This document shows, in pieces, positions 21,252-34,412 of a DNA stretch of 64,000 nucleotides. The translations under genes and the position numbers were made by a program. Location: contig JBBCBC010000008.1 of NCBI GenBank assembly GCA_037126765.1, positions 1,488,001 to 1,552,000 of the forward strand, read 5' to 3'. A model generated the notes under the pieces. That model ran no database searches and was not told the origin of the DNA. It was given only the letters and a program-made list of their open reading frames with translations. The first letter of the stretch is position 1. Every line of letters starts with the position of its first letter. Origin of the DNA: Stenogyne calaminthoides (taxonomy: Eukaryota > Streptophyta > Magnoliopsida > Lamiales > Lamiaceae).

Positions 21252-24200
21252 AATGATCATTTTAGTATGGAATTGCAGGGGTTTAGGCTATTCCGTTGCA
21301 ATTCCTTTTCTATGTGGCTTGTGAATGCCCGTAGGCCGGATATTATTTTCTTATGTGAAACTCTGTCTTATGCTAATAAAATCGAAGAAATTCGAGTGCG
21401 TTTACGTTACGATTGTGCATATCCTGTAGACTGTATTGGGCGTAGTGGTGGTCTTTGTGTGCTGTGAAAATCTGCTAACTTGTGCAACCTGATTAATTAC
21501 TCCCAGAACCACGTTGATTTGTTAGTTAATGATGATAATGGACCTTGCATTGGAGGTTCACGGTTTTTTTGGTTTTCCAGAAGGAAATCAACGTCACCAA
21601 TCTTGGAATCTCTTGAGGCAATTAGCGGCGATCGATAACATGTCTTGGATGTGTGTGTGGGGGGGATTTCAATGACCTCCTCTCACCGGATGAGAAACGG
21701 GGTGGCTCAACTAGACCAAATTAGATGATTACTGGATTTAGAAAAGCTATTCTCGATTGCAACTTGTTAGACGTTGAACTTATGGGACACAACTTTACGT
21801 GGAGCAAGGGTAGAGGGACGAATAATTTGGTGGAGGAAAGATTAGATCGAGTTATGGGGAATCCGGTGTGGCACAACAGATTTCCTCATGCCAAACTTTT
21901 AAATCTGATCTCGCCAATATTTGACCATAGCTCATTCCTTCTCGACACCATGCCGCGAGTGTGCACATGAGTAGAACCAGGAGATTTAGATTCGAAAACA
22001 ATTGGTTAACTGAGCCGGATGTTGGAAAGGTTGTCAAGAAGAGTTGGACGGGGTTTAAAGAAATTGCTCCCATGTCTCCATGCGACATTAGGTGTTCTAC
22101 AAGATTTGGGTTCCCACACAGCATGGGCTAATTCTTTGAATAAAAAAGACTTGGAGGTTGAAATTGCTCGGTTGCAGACTTTTAACAACCCTGTGGACAA
22201 TGCTCGTTTAGTGGAGGCCAAATTGTCACTGTCAAAACTACTTGTCTAGGAAGAGCGGTATTGAAAACAAAGAGCAAAGGTGTTTTGTTGAAGGAGGGGG
22301 ATATTAATACTCGTTTCTTTCACCAAATGACATCGGCACGTAAGAAAGCCAATAAAATTAATGGTCTATATGATGATGAGGGGCGATGGGTTACTTCTAA
22401 GGCTAATGTATACAATGTGGTATGCGAATATTTATCAGGTCTATTTGCAGCGACGGAGAATATTCAGGATATTAATAGGGTGACAGCCACTCGAAGCAGG
22501 GTTACTCAGGACCAGAACAAGGCCCTTGTTCGTAATTTCGATGAGGAAGAACTCTGTGTTGCAATATCTCAGATGCATAAGGATAAATCCCCAGGACCTG
22601 AAAGATTTAATCCTGCGTTATACAAGAAGTTCTGGACCACGATTGGTTCCGACATTGTTGAAAACGGAATACGTTGGCTGGAAACAGGATATTTCCCAAT
22701 CGGTTTGATAACACGATAGTGGTTCTCATCCCAAGGTAGAACAACCGAAATCAATGAAAGACTTAAGGCCTATTTCCTTGTGCAACGTCATTTATAAAAT
22801 AGCGTCGAAGGTTCTGTGCAATAGGTTGAAGAGTGTTCTTCCTTCACTTATTGACAAAGCTTAATCTGCCTTCCAATCAGGGCGGTATATTCAAGATAAT
22901 GCCCTTATCGCCTTTGAGGCACTTCACGCAATGAAGAATCGTCGAAAATGGGAAATGGGAGACGTTGCTTTGAAAATTGACATAAATAAAGCTTATGACA
23001 GAGTCGATTGGAGGTACCTTGATGTTATTCTCTGGACTATGGGATTCGATGATAAATGGGTTATGTGGATGGGTATGTGTGTCCGAACGGTATCTTATTC
23101 ATTTCTTGTGAATGAGGATCTCTCTGTCTCAACCCATATATCTTCATATTATGCGCAGAGGGTTTGTCGGGTCTATTAAATCAGCAAACATATGGGAGAC
23201 TATTCATGGGCATAGGGGTGTGTCGTCGTGCCCCGGCCGTTTCACACTTGTTGTTTGCAGATGACTACCTGTTTTTTTGTTGTGCTTCAAGAGAGGAATG
23301 CCATGCACTTAAGAGCAGTTTTATTCTCTACGAACGAACTTCGGGTCAAGCTATCAATTATCAGAAATCGGGAATGCACTATAGCCCAAATATCAATGCT
23401 GACCAAAGAGAGGAGTTGAATGCGATTTTGGGAGTGAGCAACCCACTAAACACAGGGTGGCACCTTGGCTTGCCATCCCTTATCGGTCGAAACAAAGTGG
23501 AGATTTTTAGATATGTAAAAGATTGTTTGTGGTTGAAACTCCAACATTGGAGAGGGAAAAAAATCTCGAAGGCAGGAAAGAAAATCTTAATTAAAGCAGC
23601 GCAATCAATTCTGGCGTATTGTATGAGTACGTTTTTGGTCCCACCAACCCTTATTGATGAAATACATAGAATGTTAAATGCCTTCTGGTGGGGACATGGA
23701 TCGGACCCTAAGAAAGGTGTGAAAAGGACTACATGGGAGACGTTGTGTACACATAAGCATGATGGGGGAATGGGGTTTCAGAATCTCCATATGTTTAATG
23801 TTGTAATGCTTAGCAAGTTTATTTTGCGAATGAAGAACTGTTATGTGCAGGGTTTGGGAAGGAATCCTAGCTTCCCTTGGTGGGGCATACATACAACCCT
23901 CGACCTTGTCAAAAAAAGACATTAGATGGAAGGTGGGTGAAGGGAATTCAGTCTGCATATGGGGTACTCCGTGGTTGGATAGTGACCTGGGGTTTAACGT
24001 GACAACTCCGACAATTCCAACTTTTGAAGACATGGTTGTGCAAGATTTATTCATCCCTGGTACTAGGCAGTGGGACTACAATCTTATTGTAGAGGTGTTT
24101 AACGAGGATAATAGGGGAAAGATCTTGCGTACTACGCCTGCTCCGGGTGAAACCTCGAACAAAATAATATGGCATTTTGATCCTCGAGGTCGGTTTTCGG

Positions 24201-25087
24201 TGAAGTCGGCGTATCATCTCGCTATGTGTATTATCAACGATGTCCACACCTATGATGCGTTGGTGTGGAAGATGATTTTGATTCCTACCCAAAAATTCGG
24301 GTGTTTTATTGGCGGTTGTGCAAAGGATGGCTAGCGGTCCGAGCTAGAATAGCTAGATGGTACACGAGTATCTCAAGTCTTTGCCCGTTATGTTCGAAAG
24401 CGAGTGAAACTACTTGGCATTTGTTTGTTGACTGCGAGTTTGTAAGAGACTGCTGGAGGGAATTGCAACTGTGGGATATAGTTGACGGCCTCTGTTACGA
24501 GGTGGAATCTGGGAGTGATATGTTTCTCCGGCTAATCACAATGTTGGAGAAGGCTAATATGGAACGTGTCATGGCTATGTTGTGGGGTGTATGGAGATCA
24601 CAAAATGATATGATCTGGAATAGCTTGGAGCAATCATCAGCGCGTACCATGGGACCTGCGATGTATTTCCTAAGGGAATGGCAAGAAGTACGTAATCTGG
24701 ATTGCAAGTGTGGAGCACAATCCTGCTCCGGGTGGCATGCTCCTACTCGGGGCTACATTAAAGTTAATATTGATGGGGGGTTTCTTTGATGACTCTATGG
24801 AAACTAGGATAGGAATTATTTTAAGAGATGATGAAGGCGAATTCATAGCGGGAAGAACAGTTGTTCACCCAGGTTTGATGAGTGTGGATGAAGGCGAAGC
24901 TTGGGGAGTAGTCGATGCCATCAAGTGGCTCGTCCGTATGGGGTTTACTTTAGTAGTCATTGAAACAGACTCAAAACAAGTGGATGATGCCTACAAGCGT
25001 GGGGATAGAGGTGACACGACGTTCGAAGATTATATAGACGAAGGAAGGTCTATTTTGCGTGATTTTCCTTCGATTTCGGTTTCTTGA
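21252..25087 (+). pseudogene. LINE ORF2 (endonuclease, RT, RNase H)
   Basis: The endonuclease begins near 21252 with ILVWNCRGLG and continues one frame over with NARRPDIIFLCET. Reverse transcriptase is clear from GRYIQDNALIAFEALHAMK and VALKIDINKAYDRVDWRYL (22892-23020) and from the catalytic FADD at 23254-23265 in SHLLFADDYLFFC. The zinc-finger RVT segment (about 24268-24500) reads CPLCSKASETTWHLFVDCEF. The RNase H (about 24740-25087) reads IGIILRDDEGEFIAGR and LVVIETDSKQVDDAY. At least five frame breaks separate these blocks, so it cannot encode a working protein. Confidence 0.88.
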
Positions 25088-25236
25088 ATTTATATAAATG
25101 CCAAAATTTTGGCACATTCTGTTGGATTGAGTCACTATCTTTTGTGGTTGACCTACTCAATAGATGCACTTCATGCATCTAAGTTGTCTTCCTTTCAAAA
25201 AAAAAAAATAATAATAATAAGAAGAAGAAAAAATTG

Positions 25237-27802
25237 GAGTCTTGTAGGTTATTTACCATAATTTCAAATAAAGTAGCCTTTAAATCCTTATATTATGATT
25301 GAACCACCTAACTCGAAACTCTTGATCAATTAATATCCAGTCCTTGTTTTACTAGACGCTCCACAAATTAAATTATTTCCTTTTATGCAAAATAAGAAAT
25401 TAATCATACATTAAAATGATTTCATATAATGCAAAATAGGTGGTAGGAAAAAAAGTAATTTAACATGCATTTTCAAAATACATAAATTCTCATGTGAAAC
25501 TTGTTCATAGTATAAAACTCATATTATTACACTTATAAATTGATATTAATGCCTTTATAAATTAGTACCTTTAATATTATAATTTTAATGATATTAGTTT
25601 ATAATTATAATGATATAAATTTCATAGTATATATAATTTTCAACGGAGTCCTACTATGCAAAATAATTTCTATTGTCTCATATTATTGGTTTTGGGCCTT
25701 TTGGCGGTGTTGATTTGAAGAGTATCCAAGCTGAGGATTCGAGATATGTTATTCATCCATCCTTGAGCGAATAAAATTGTATTTCTATCAGGTTTTGTGG
25801 TTCTCTCTTGGCAAACTGTAAGAAGAGATCATAAACAATTTTTTTTTTTAATAAAAGATACTCTACAAACGATATGCAATATCTCTTTTCTATCTTTGAG
25901 GTCTTTGCTAATTTTGTTTTTCTTTTGCAGTTTATAGTGGATACGTTATCTCTGATGGAGTTGATTGATTCATTGTGTAACAGATTGATTTGAATTTATA
26001 TTCGCTTTAGGTGTGTCTATGAATTACGTTGATATTGTATTCTCATTGTAGTACAATCTAACTGCAGATAAAGATAGTTCTGTTTGAGATTTATAAGTGA
26101 ATGATGCATGATATGTCCCGTTTCGAGAACATATAATAAGCTTTGTTTGTATAATTCTTCAAAAAAGCTCTGTTTCATAATCCCTTTTGTCTCACACTCT
26201 AATATTCGTCTTTGTTTTCTTCTGCAGATTATCTTTACGCTGGCGGGTATGAATTCATCATAGGTGAGTGTTCTCTTCTCCATTGTTTTTCTTTCAGGTT
26301 CTGTTTTACGCCTGTGGAGAATATCTCTGAATTGTTTATCACTATTTTTTGTCACAAAATTTTCTACAGTCCCATCTAAATGGTCGATCTTACAGAGTTA
26401 AAATTGTACCACATTACCACAAACTGTGTGTTATAATTTGCTTGAAATCATAAATGTTGTAACTGCAATTTCTGGTATGAAAATTGGTATCTTTCATGTT
26501 AAATTAGCACTTTCAGGAGTTGTTTGAGTTTGAATTTTGTTTTCTGGATTATGATCAGCTTTTGCAGAACAACAAAGTTAGTTATGATGAAACCAGTGCT
26601 TTTTTTTATATCAATTCATTTTCCTCATCTTCTTTCATGTGTCATGTTTTTGTATAATCATCGAACTTACTAAAGTCTTGCTCTTTTAATTAATGAATTA
26701 CATGCAACGGTGAAAATCGTTATTACATTTTTTAGAATTTGAAATTCTGAGATCAATGCAATCACATAGCTTAGGACATGAGTCTTAGTTGACTAATTAC
26801 ATACAATAAATTAATTTCTATGTTACTTCTTGAGTCATGTTTTTTTTATCTAATTGATTTTAAGGTAAAAAAACCTAATTAAACTATTAAATTGTTGGAG
26901 AAAAGGATAATATATTGATATCCTATAATGAACGAATATATCTGTGTGGATTTTAGGTAAATTTAACTTACTATGTTATCAATATAGAATTAATTATTTC
27001 ACTTAAGTTTTTTCATTATCTTGCTAGAGGAAGACCTTGAAGGCCTTGGGCAACCACGTCTGTGAAAATGTGGGGTCGACTAATCATTTGTGCATTTAAG
27101 TTTGCAGACCTTGCTATGAATATGAGAGGAAGAAAGCGAATTATTATTGCCTCACTGCAAAACCAAGTGCTTTTCATACAACTTTATTAGCTCAGAGGAA
27201 AAGACCAAGTGACACTTTTGAAGGTGTTTGCTGACATTTAGTTTGGGAGATATGAGCAGTTTGGTCATGGAACGACCCAAACTTTTTTTAAGTAAATATG
27301 TTTTTGGTATTGCCCGTTTATTTTGATTGAACTATTAGTAGTCTGAATTGTGTTCTCACTTTGATACATTATGCATTCTGTTTTTACGTACGTGTAAGAA
27401 CAACTTTCTTTCTTGAATGCATTATTTTTGTTGTTCGTTTTTTACTTTTCAATTAAAAACATGTTATATTGTACATAGTTGTCTCTAGCTCGATCAATAT
27501 TGTTTTTATAGAAATTTTTCAAAATTTCAATTAAATTGAAATATGATTTGTCTATAATTATAAATAGTATTAAATAATTACATCAAGATCTGTTTATTAA
27601 TTATCTTATATCGATATAAGATATACATTAAAGTTAATATAATAAAAAAATGCACCAATGAATTTTAAATTAAACATACTTAAGCTATTTTTTTACAATA
27701 TAGTTACAATTCATTGTATGTACAATTTTACAAAATAAAAACATAAAATTACTTAAATACATAATTTATATTATACTAATTATTAAAATGATTATTTATA
27801 AT
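25237..27802. other. unassigned region between the LINE and the CK2 beta gene
   Basis: AT-rich with a few GC-richer islands at about 25690-25790, 26220-26270 and 27030-27290. The islands have short open stretches and splice-like borders (for example TTTGCAG at 25925 and CTGCAG at 26222) but no protein family I recognise. They could be exons of an unrecognised or non-coding transcript, or captured gene pieces inside the Helitron-like element that ends at 27830. The 112-codon frame at 26017-26355 (minus) is not convincing. Confidence 0.35.
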
Positions 27803-27830
27803 CCCGAGTAAAACACGGGTTCTACATTAG
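27803..27830 (+). mobile_element. Helitron-like 3' terminus (non-autonomous candidate)
   Basis: A hairpin-forming CCCGAGTAAAACACGGG (27803-27819) is followed after seven bases by TTAG, then T. Helitron 3' ends have a short GC-rich hairpin about 10 bases before CTRR and insert before T. Here CTAG appears mutated to TTAG. The design matches the better preserved terminus at 35024-35051. The 5' end was not found. Confidence 0.45.
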
Positions 27831-28025
27831 TTATTCAAGGAAAACGAGGAAAAATTAAACCATAAATATTACTACTAGAAAATAAAATAAACAAGATTCT
27901 TTTTATTAAAAACAAAAGAAATGGAGAGATGAAATCAAAATATCAAAATATGAAAAACAAACACCACCACCTCAGCTGAGCCCCTCGGCTTCCCACTCCC
28001 CTCTTTCTCTCTCTAGAATAGGAAG

Positions 28026-28033
28026 AAACCCTA
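28026..28033 (+). promoter_or_regulatory. telo-box in the CK2 beta 5' leader
   Basis: AAACCCTA lies about 165 bp before the start codon in a pyrimidine-rich leader (28005-28060). Telo-boxes are common in promoters and leaders of plant growth-related and translation genes. Confidence 0.5.
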
Positions 28034-28197
28034 GTTCTCTCCGTCTCGCCTCACTACACACCCACCCACATACACTGTGTAAATCTGAGCGTTTCCCCAA
28101 TTTCTTCGATCGTCCTTTTGAAGTTTCGAAAAATCCCCAAATATACAATCCACCGTGCTTGTTTTAGGCTTTTTGTGTTGTTTATCTGTTTTCTAAA

Positions 28198-31100
28198 ATG
28201 TACAGAGATCGAGGCGGAGGGGGCTCGTCGAAGGCGGGAGAGATGCTGGATCTGAAGCGAATCAACGATGCATTAGACAAACCCTGGGAGAAGTCTTCGC
28301 CGTCGACATCCAGAAACAAGGGCTCCGCCATAACCCTACCCTCCACCTCGACCGCCGCCGGTAAGCAATTTGACCCCAGAAGTCGCACTGCATCCACCCT
28401 CATTAAGAACAAATGTTCGGATGGTATGTTTTCTTTTGTCGAGTTTTTTTCCCCCATTGTTTGGATTGTTGGCATTAGGCGTTTGGGCTGTGTTGATTGT
28501 TGTCGATTTTGTAGAAATCCTGTGATGTCTGCCTGTTGATTGTAATGCAATGCGTGGTAATTACGTTAAGTGGCTGGATTCTTTTTCTTTCATTTTCAAG
28601 AAAAAAGTTATCTTGAATGGTTAATTCTGTGGACGTCTTAAGTTTGAGAGTTGGGTGGAGCTGTTGGTTTTTTGTAATTAAAAGTATCATTTTCCACAGA
28701 TTCCAGTGACTTCGTAGATCTATGTGAGCTGCTCAATGTGCTGCCCGTTTCTGTTTTATCTATGATTATAGTTGGGTGCCTCTTGCATGAAGTTTTTTTA
28801 GCTTCTAATCTCAGCAAGAGTGTGGAATCTGTTCTTAAAACCTCTATTTATATTCTGTTTGTACCATCCATTTGCTTCTTGGTTGATTTTTTAAAATTTT
28901 AATGTGTCCATCTTTCAGTCAGAAGCAGCATAGGTTCTCTTGTTCTGGTTCAAAATGTTAATTACCAGTTACAGCTAAAATTAAAGCTTGCGGGTTCCTT
29001 TTGTTTGTAATCTTGAGTTATTTGTTGTACTTGAATTTAGTCTTCCGATTTTTATAATTACATGTAGGCATGTAGAAATCTCCTCATGTTTTGGTTGTTA
29101 AAGGTTCCAAAAAAGGAACGTGCCTAAACTCCAGCACAACAAGGCAGGTTTTTTGCCGTGTTTGCCAGTTGGGTGCAACACTTACTTTCCTAGGCATAAT
29201 TGGAAATACTGGGAAACATAAATGGTATTGTTCATAAAGGACTCATTTCAGTATGCCTGGTTTTAAATGGTATTTTGTTATCCTTAAGGATCCCCACTAA
29301 TTTTGTGTCTTTCCATCAAGCGTGTAATGTGCATACCCTGTTTACAAACATCTAACATGTATGTGTCAATAGCCATAAATATTTTGTTGTGTTCCATGGT
29401 AAAAGTGATTATTATTGAGGAAATGAAAGAGATAATAAGATCTGTTCTTAAAATTATGATGATGAGAATTACAATTTTGTTAGAAAATCTCCTTAGGTTT
29501 CAACATTAGCTTAATATTTGCAGCACATGCTCCTCGCCTTGCATCCTGCACCTAAAATGAAGGCACCTTTAAGCTCTATGTCTGTATGTAACTATGTACA
29601 CTTTTCGTATGAGTGTTTATGAATCGTCAAACACGTGCACTTACCTATTCTTTTATTTCCCTTGCATGCATACATATATGCATATAACAAAAAAAATAAA
29701 GATTGCTTAGGTATGAATTTTGCAGATGAATCTGAAACTGACAGTGAAGAGTCTGATGTCAGTGGTTCTGATGGCGATGATACATCTTGGATTTCATGGT
29801 TTTGCAACTTGCGTGGAAATGAGTTCTTTTGTGAAGTTGATGATGAATATATTCAAGATGATTTTAATCTCTGTGGGTTGAGCAGTCAAGTTCCATATTA
29901 CGATTATGCGCTTGACCTAATTCTGGATGTTGAGTCTTCTCATGGTAAGCATTTATATTGTTTGCCTACTTAAAGGACATCATCTTAGTTCTTAGTTTTT
30001 CAATATTTTGGTGTTATATTCTTGAGCCTAAATTTGTTTAGTCATTGTTGTTGCACATATATTTCTAAGACTTGATTCTAATGAGTCAAAGCTCAGTATT
30101 GGCTTATCTAATTTGGTGAAGCTCCGTATAATATGTGGAGACCTTGAGTACAGTTTCTGTTGTGTTGATCAAGGAACCTTGTATCTGTAATTATTTAAAA
30201 TTGGACAAATAATCAATTGAAGTATGGCAGCTTACATCTGAAAAGTATTATAGTCCATGTGATCTTTAATAGGCATCTTCATCTCTCTCTCCCCCTCCTT
30301 TTGGTGGCATTCTGTCTTTTAAATAGATTATTACATTATGTGCTCGTTAATTTGTCGATCAATTGGATTTATCATTCGACTTGTTTACCAGCTCTGTGGC
30401 TTTTGACTTTGAGATGAAGTTGCTATCATTAAGGAGTTACTTCTGATCAACCAGCATATGTTTTGTCACTGTTTCATCATTTTCATGTTTCTGTTTTCTC
30501 ATGTGGTTTGGTTTACCAATCACTGCAGTACTTATTACGTTATTTTATAATAACTATCAACTGATTTCCTTTTGTTATCCCCTTTTCAATGTGAATGTTT
30601 TTGTTGATAATAGTCTTTATGTTGGATTTATGTAGGTGATATGTTTACTGAGGAGCAGAATGAATTGGTTGAATCAGCTGCAGAAATGCTCTATGGCCTT
30701 ATTCATGTCCGTTACATTTTGACGACCAAAGGAATGGCTGCAATGGTAGCATTGCTAGTGTGTGTGTTCTTTTTCTTGGGGGTGCCTTACCTTACTGCTT
30801 TTAACTTGTTTTATCTGCACTTTGAAACAGTTAGAGAAGTACAAGAACTACGACTTTGGAAGATGTCCTAGTGTTTACTGCAATGGACAGCCTTGTCTTC
30901 CCGTTGGGCAGTCGGATATTCCACGCTCCAGTACTGTGAAGATATACTGTCCCAAGTGCGAAGATATTTACTATCCTCGATCCAAATACCAAGGCAGTAT
31001 CCTCACTTTATCATGTTTTTATCCTTTATTTTTTTTGTCATACTTCAATTTAGTGCATTTCTGCTTTTAAACCTATATTGATGGCACCACGCAGGTCTAA

Positions 31101-31387
31101 TCAACCAAATAACGATCAGATTGAAGCATATTTCTCTTTTGCCTTTGCATAGCTTGTTATAACATGATCTTGTAGTCAATTTCTCCTTTTTCTTGAGATA
31201 TTATATAGTTGCATGTCGTATATCTCATATGTAGATGATTTCCTTGACTGGCAAAGATATCGATGGAGCATATTTTGGAACCACTTTCCCGCATCTGTTC
31301 TTGATGACTTATGGACACCTCAAGCCACAAAATTCAGCACAGACTTATGTTCCCAGAGTTTTCGGATTCAAGATCCACAGGCCTTGA
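28198..31387 (+). CDS. casein kinase 2 regulatory subunit beta (5 exons, 283 aa)
   Basis: Exons 28198-28423, 29726-29944, 30636-30745, 30831-30996 and 31257-31387 join in frame to 283 residues, with GT/AG borders. The protein has a plant-specific N-terminal extension (starting MYRDRGGGGSSKAGEMLDLK), an acidic segment (ESETDSEESDVSGSDGDD), the conserved core SWISWFCNLRGNEFFCEVDD, and a zinc ribbon with C197, C202, C225 and C228 (CX4C...CX2C). It ends FGFKIHRP, as usual for the family. CK2 beta forms the dimer that holds the tetrameric Ser/Thr kinase together and shapes substrate choice; in plants the subunits are linked to the circadian clock, light signalling and growth. Length agrees with known plant CKB proteins (about 270-290 residues). 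Intron 1 is 1302 bp and intron 3 only 85 bp. I cannot tell which plant CKB paralogue it matches best. Confidence 0.95.
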
Positions 31388-32914
31388 TGAACGAATTTCC
31401 AACACAAGCTGCTGAGATCTTGACTTTTCTTCGATCAAATGGTTCTCATATGGTGTCTGTAGTGTACAAGTTGGTCGTAGCTAATGTCAGAGAGCACTGT
31501 TCCATGTCAAAAGTGCTCGGTTGATGGAAAAGCACCATAAGCAAATTCATCATTATGTAAGTTAATCTCTTTTTTGGGCTGAGAAATGCCTGCAAATACT
31601 TTTCATGTATTCCTGAGCATGCTTATCAGCTCTTAAGATTTTCGTGTGGAGAAGCACTATCTAGATATAGAGGATTGAAGCTAAATTAAGGCAAACTACA
31701 TGCTCTGTAGACTAGTGCTGACTGGATATGTTTTATCAATCTGAAAAAAATTGATAAGTGCAATCTTGTGTATCGATCATAGGTATGAATCTCTCATGAT
31801 GGAAATTAATAAATTGATTCAGTAATACTATAAATGCAGGGTGACCTTTTTATTACGAGTTAAAAAATCATTTTTTAACTTTTCTTCCCAACAATCAGTA
31901 AAGCAGATGGCATTAGTAGTTTGTCAATTGCGAAAAACATTTGAAATAGCATTTCTTTTGTAGTCTGTTTACTTATTCGTAGTAATCCATTGGAGTTGTC
32001 TCCATTCCTGTATCTCGACTAGAAGAACTCTACCAATTTAAAGCTTTTTTTTGCAAGGAATAAGTTAAAATGTTATTTAAATTTTACAAAACAAGGAATA
32101 AATGCTTTTTATGGTTTAAAAGTTTAGGATAAATGAATTTATGGTTTAATCATTGAGGATCTGAATATAGATTTTAACAATTTAAGGTAGTTTCACTTTT
32201 TCAAAAATTAAATTATGTTAAAAGTCAACTTCTCTTTTTTCGGGAATCAAACCGTGTGTTAAATTGCTAATTTGTAAAATAATGGGGGAAATTTAACAAA
32301 AAGAAACGGCAATAATGAAGGATCTGAAAATTAGAATATGATGAATCAAGGAAATTATTTCATAACCTCTCCTAAATCTCCTCTCAATCAAAGAAGAATT
32401 ATGCCTGTCAAAAAAAAAAAAAAAAATTAAAGAATTACGAGAAACGGTATCAAGGATAAGGGTCAGGGTCATCATAGATGCTATAATTAGTCAAAAACAG
32501 GATTTGGATTCACTCTTGTACAGGGATTCCTAGGCAAGTTCTACAACATTATATTTGATTGGAATTTTTCACAACCCCAAAATTTTTTCATCAAAGGACA
32601 AATATAAATTTGTTAAAAGATATAATAATTAATGAACCACACTTCTAACAAACTTAATCTCACTTTGCATATAATTTGAGCTTCAAACCAAAAAATTTCA
32701 AGACATAAATTAAAAAGAGTTGGCAAAGTTATTACCACTTGCAAGATCATTTGAAAAACATAACTGGTTATCAAATTCTTTAAATACTCGAGCAAAAAAA
32801 TTGCAGGAGAGTACACATAGACTATAGAGTGAGATAACAGGTAGTCCAAAATTAACTTTAAATGGAAAAACAAAATCTTCAAACATAACAAATTCATGAC
32901 CAGCTTCACTACAT
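31388..32914. other. convergent intergenic region between CK2 beta and RPL37A
   Basis: Both genes end toward this stretch, so it holds two 3' untranslated regions and about 1 kb of AT-rich DNA with an A run at 32408-32425. I see no gene. Confidence 0.5.
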
Positions 32915-34207
32915 TTAACTCTCAGTCTGCTCCCTCAACCTCCTGATTGTGCTCCTAACAGTCACGGCACTAGCAGTGCTGCAATACAAACAAACAAAAC
33001 AATTTGTTATACATAAAACGGGAGCAACACAATGATAAAATGAAGGATCATTATAAAAATGGCTATACTTTAGTGTGTAGGCACCGCCTGCTTTCACTTT
33101 GCCACAATCCTTGCATCCCCAGATGCCAACGGCCTTCCTCTTAACTGCATACTGCAAAAAGTACAGAGGTGCATTCAGACCATATGACTGATGAACGACT
33201 CAATAAACTAAATAATATAACAACCAGCTATTAAAAAGTATACCTTTCCGCAAAACTCGCAGAAATACTTGCTGTGCTGGCTGACTTCCATCTTCTTGAT
33301 TTGCTTTCTCAAACTAGCACCATATCGGGTGCCTGCATTGTATTGTTATGAAAGATGAGTCAAACAACTCTGTTTCTTAATTTTAGCCCAATGATGAAAC
33401 AATACAATAAAGCAGAGGAGCAACAGGCAAGATTAACTATTTCAAGATTCTCAATAGTTGAAGGGATCATAAGTGTCTATATCAAATAAAGATGTGATAC
33501 TTGAGTCAAAATATTGAACACACACAGTGATAAACGAAATAAAATGGACATACCGTATTTCCCGACAATACCAACCTTCTTGGTTCTCTTGGCCTGCATA
33601 TATGAGAAACTCAATCAGGATTGGAAAAAATTGCACTCTAAATTGAAAGGTAGAAAAAAATAGCTAATCAATACCACACCATAAGGATCCAATTTGGATA
33701 AACTTAAACAGACCTACATTTATGAAGAAAAAGTAGAATTTTCGAGAAAACTTCAACAATCGTCAATCATTAATGATACAAATATGTCTCATCTGAAAGG
33801 GCACAAATGCCAGCAAATAAATCAAGTATGCGAATTTAAACAAAAAAAATATATTTGCAACACTCAAGCAAGAGAATAGTTTCTAAACTATATAAATCGC
33901 TTAATAAATGTTTCTGGCAAAAAAAAAAAATTAAGAAATACGGCTGTGGAGAAAAGTATTCAGCAATCAACAATCTCATAACTACCGATTATGCAAACAG
34001 CGAATCCATGACAAAGACCAGAACACACATGCCATGAAATCAAGCACCATAAAACTATTTAACATATCATTTTAAAGTAGAAGAAAGCAAAATTTTCAAG
34101 CCATATAAGCTACCATAGTTCTTCGCGATTTCAATTAAATGCGTAATAGGTTTTTCTGCAAACAAAATTTTGTGCATCTACGTTAGAGAGAAGGTAGAAA
34201 GTACCAT
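32915..34207 (-). CDS. RPL37A: 60S ribosomal protein eL43 (L37a), 5 exons, 92 aa
   Basis: On the minus strand exons 34205-34207, 33554-33593, 33244-33332, 33069-33151 and 32915-32978 join in frame to 92 residues. The first coding exon is only the ATG, directly followed by the donor GT. The protein starts MAKRTKKVGIVGKYGTRYG and ends RRLREQTES, and has the zinc-ribbon cysteines C39, C42, C57 and C60 (CEFC and CKDC). It is a structural protein of the large cytosolic ribosomal subunit, 92 residues as in other eukaryotes. All introns have GT/AG borders; intron 1 is 611 bp. The upstream region holds a telo-box and site II motifs. No defect is seen. Confidence 0.96.
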
Positions 34208-34242
34208 TGCAGCGAGCGAGGCGACTGATAGACGATTGAGAG

Positions 34243-34412
34243 AAACCCTAGATTCAATTCTTCTTGCTTGGATGGTTCAATATATGTGTGCATAAAGCCC
34301 TAACTGCGTACTTTGTGGCTTACTGGGTTATTAATTGAATTATTGTTAATAGCCCAAAACTATTGGGCTGGACGAACAGACGGGCTTCTATTTTTTACAC
34401 CGCATATGGGCT
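34243..34412 (-). promoter_or_regulatory. telo-box and site II elements of the RPL37A promoter
   Basis: A telo-box AAACCCTA lies at 34243-34250, 36 bp upstream of the start codon. Site II cores occur at 34351-34356 (AGCCCA), 34364-34369 (TGGGCT) and 34407-34412 (TGGGCT). The telo-box plus site II combination is the known signature of plant ribosomal-protein and cell-cycle promoters. AGCCCA and TGGGCT at 34351-34369 form an inverted pair. Confidence 0.65.

Larger units (their letters stand above)
19560..25236 (+). mobile_element. L1-type LINE, near full length but broken
   Basis: Order: tandem repeats at the 5' end, ORF1 with DUF4283-like and CCHC parts, ORF2 with endonuclease, reverse transcriptase, a zinc-finger RVT segment and a plant-type RNase H, then an A-rich tail with (AAT)n at 25196-25236. 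This is the structure of plant L1 elements that have acquired an RNase H. Both ORFs carry several frameshifts and stops. The exact 5' end is uncertain, and I could not confirm a target-site duplication. Confidence 0.88.

Noticed and set aside
19533..25247. CTTGTAG on both sides of the LINE as a target-site duplication
   Set aside because: It is only 7 bp and the right copy does not follow the A-rich tail directly, so it is probably chance.
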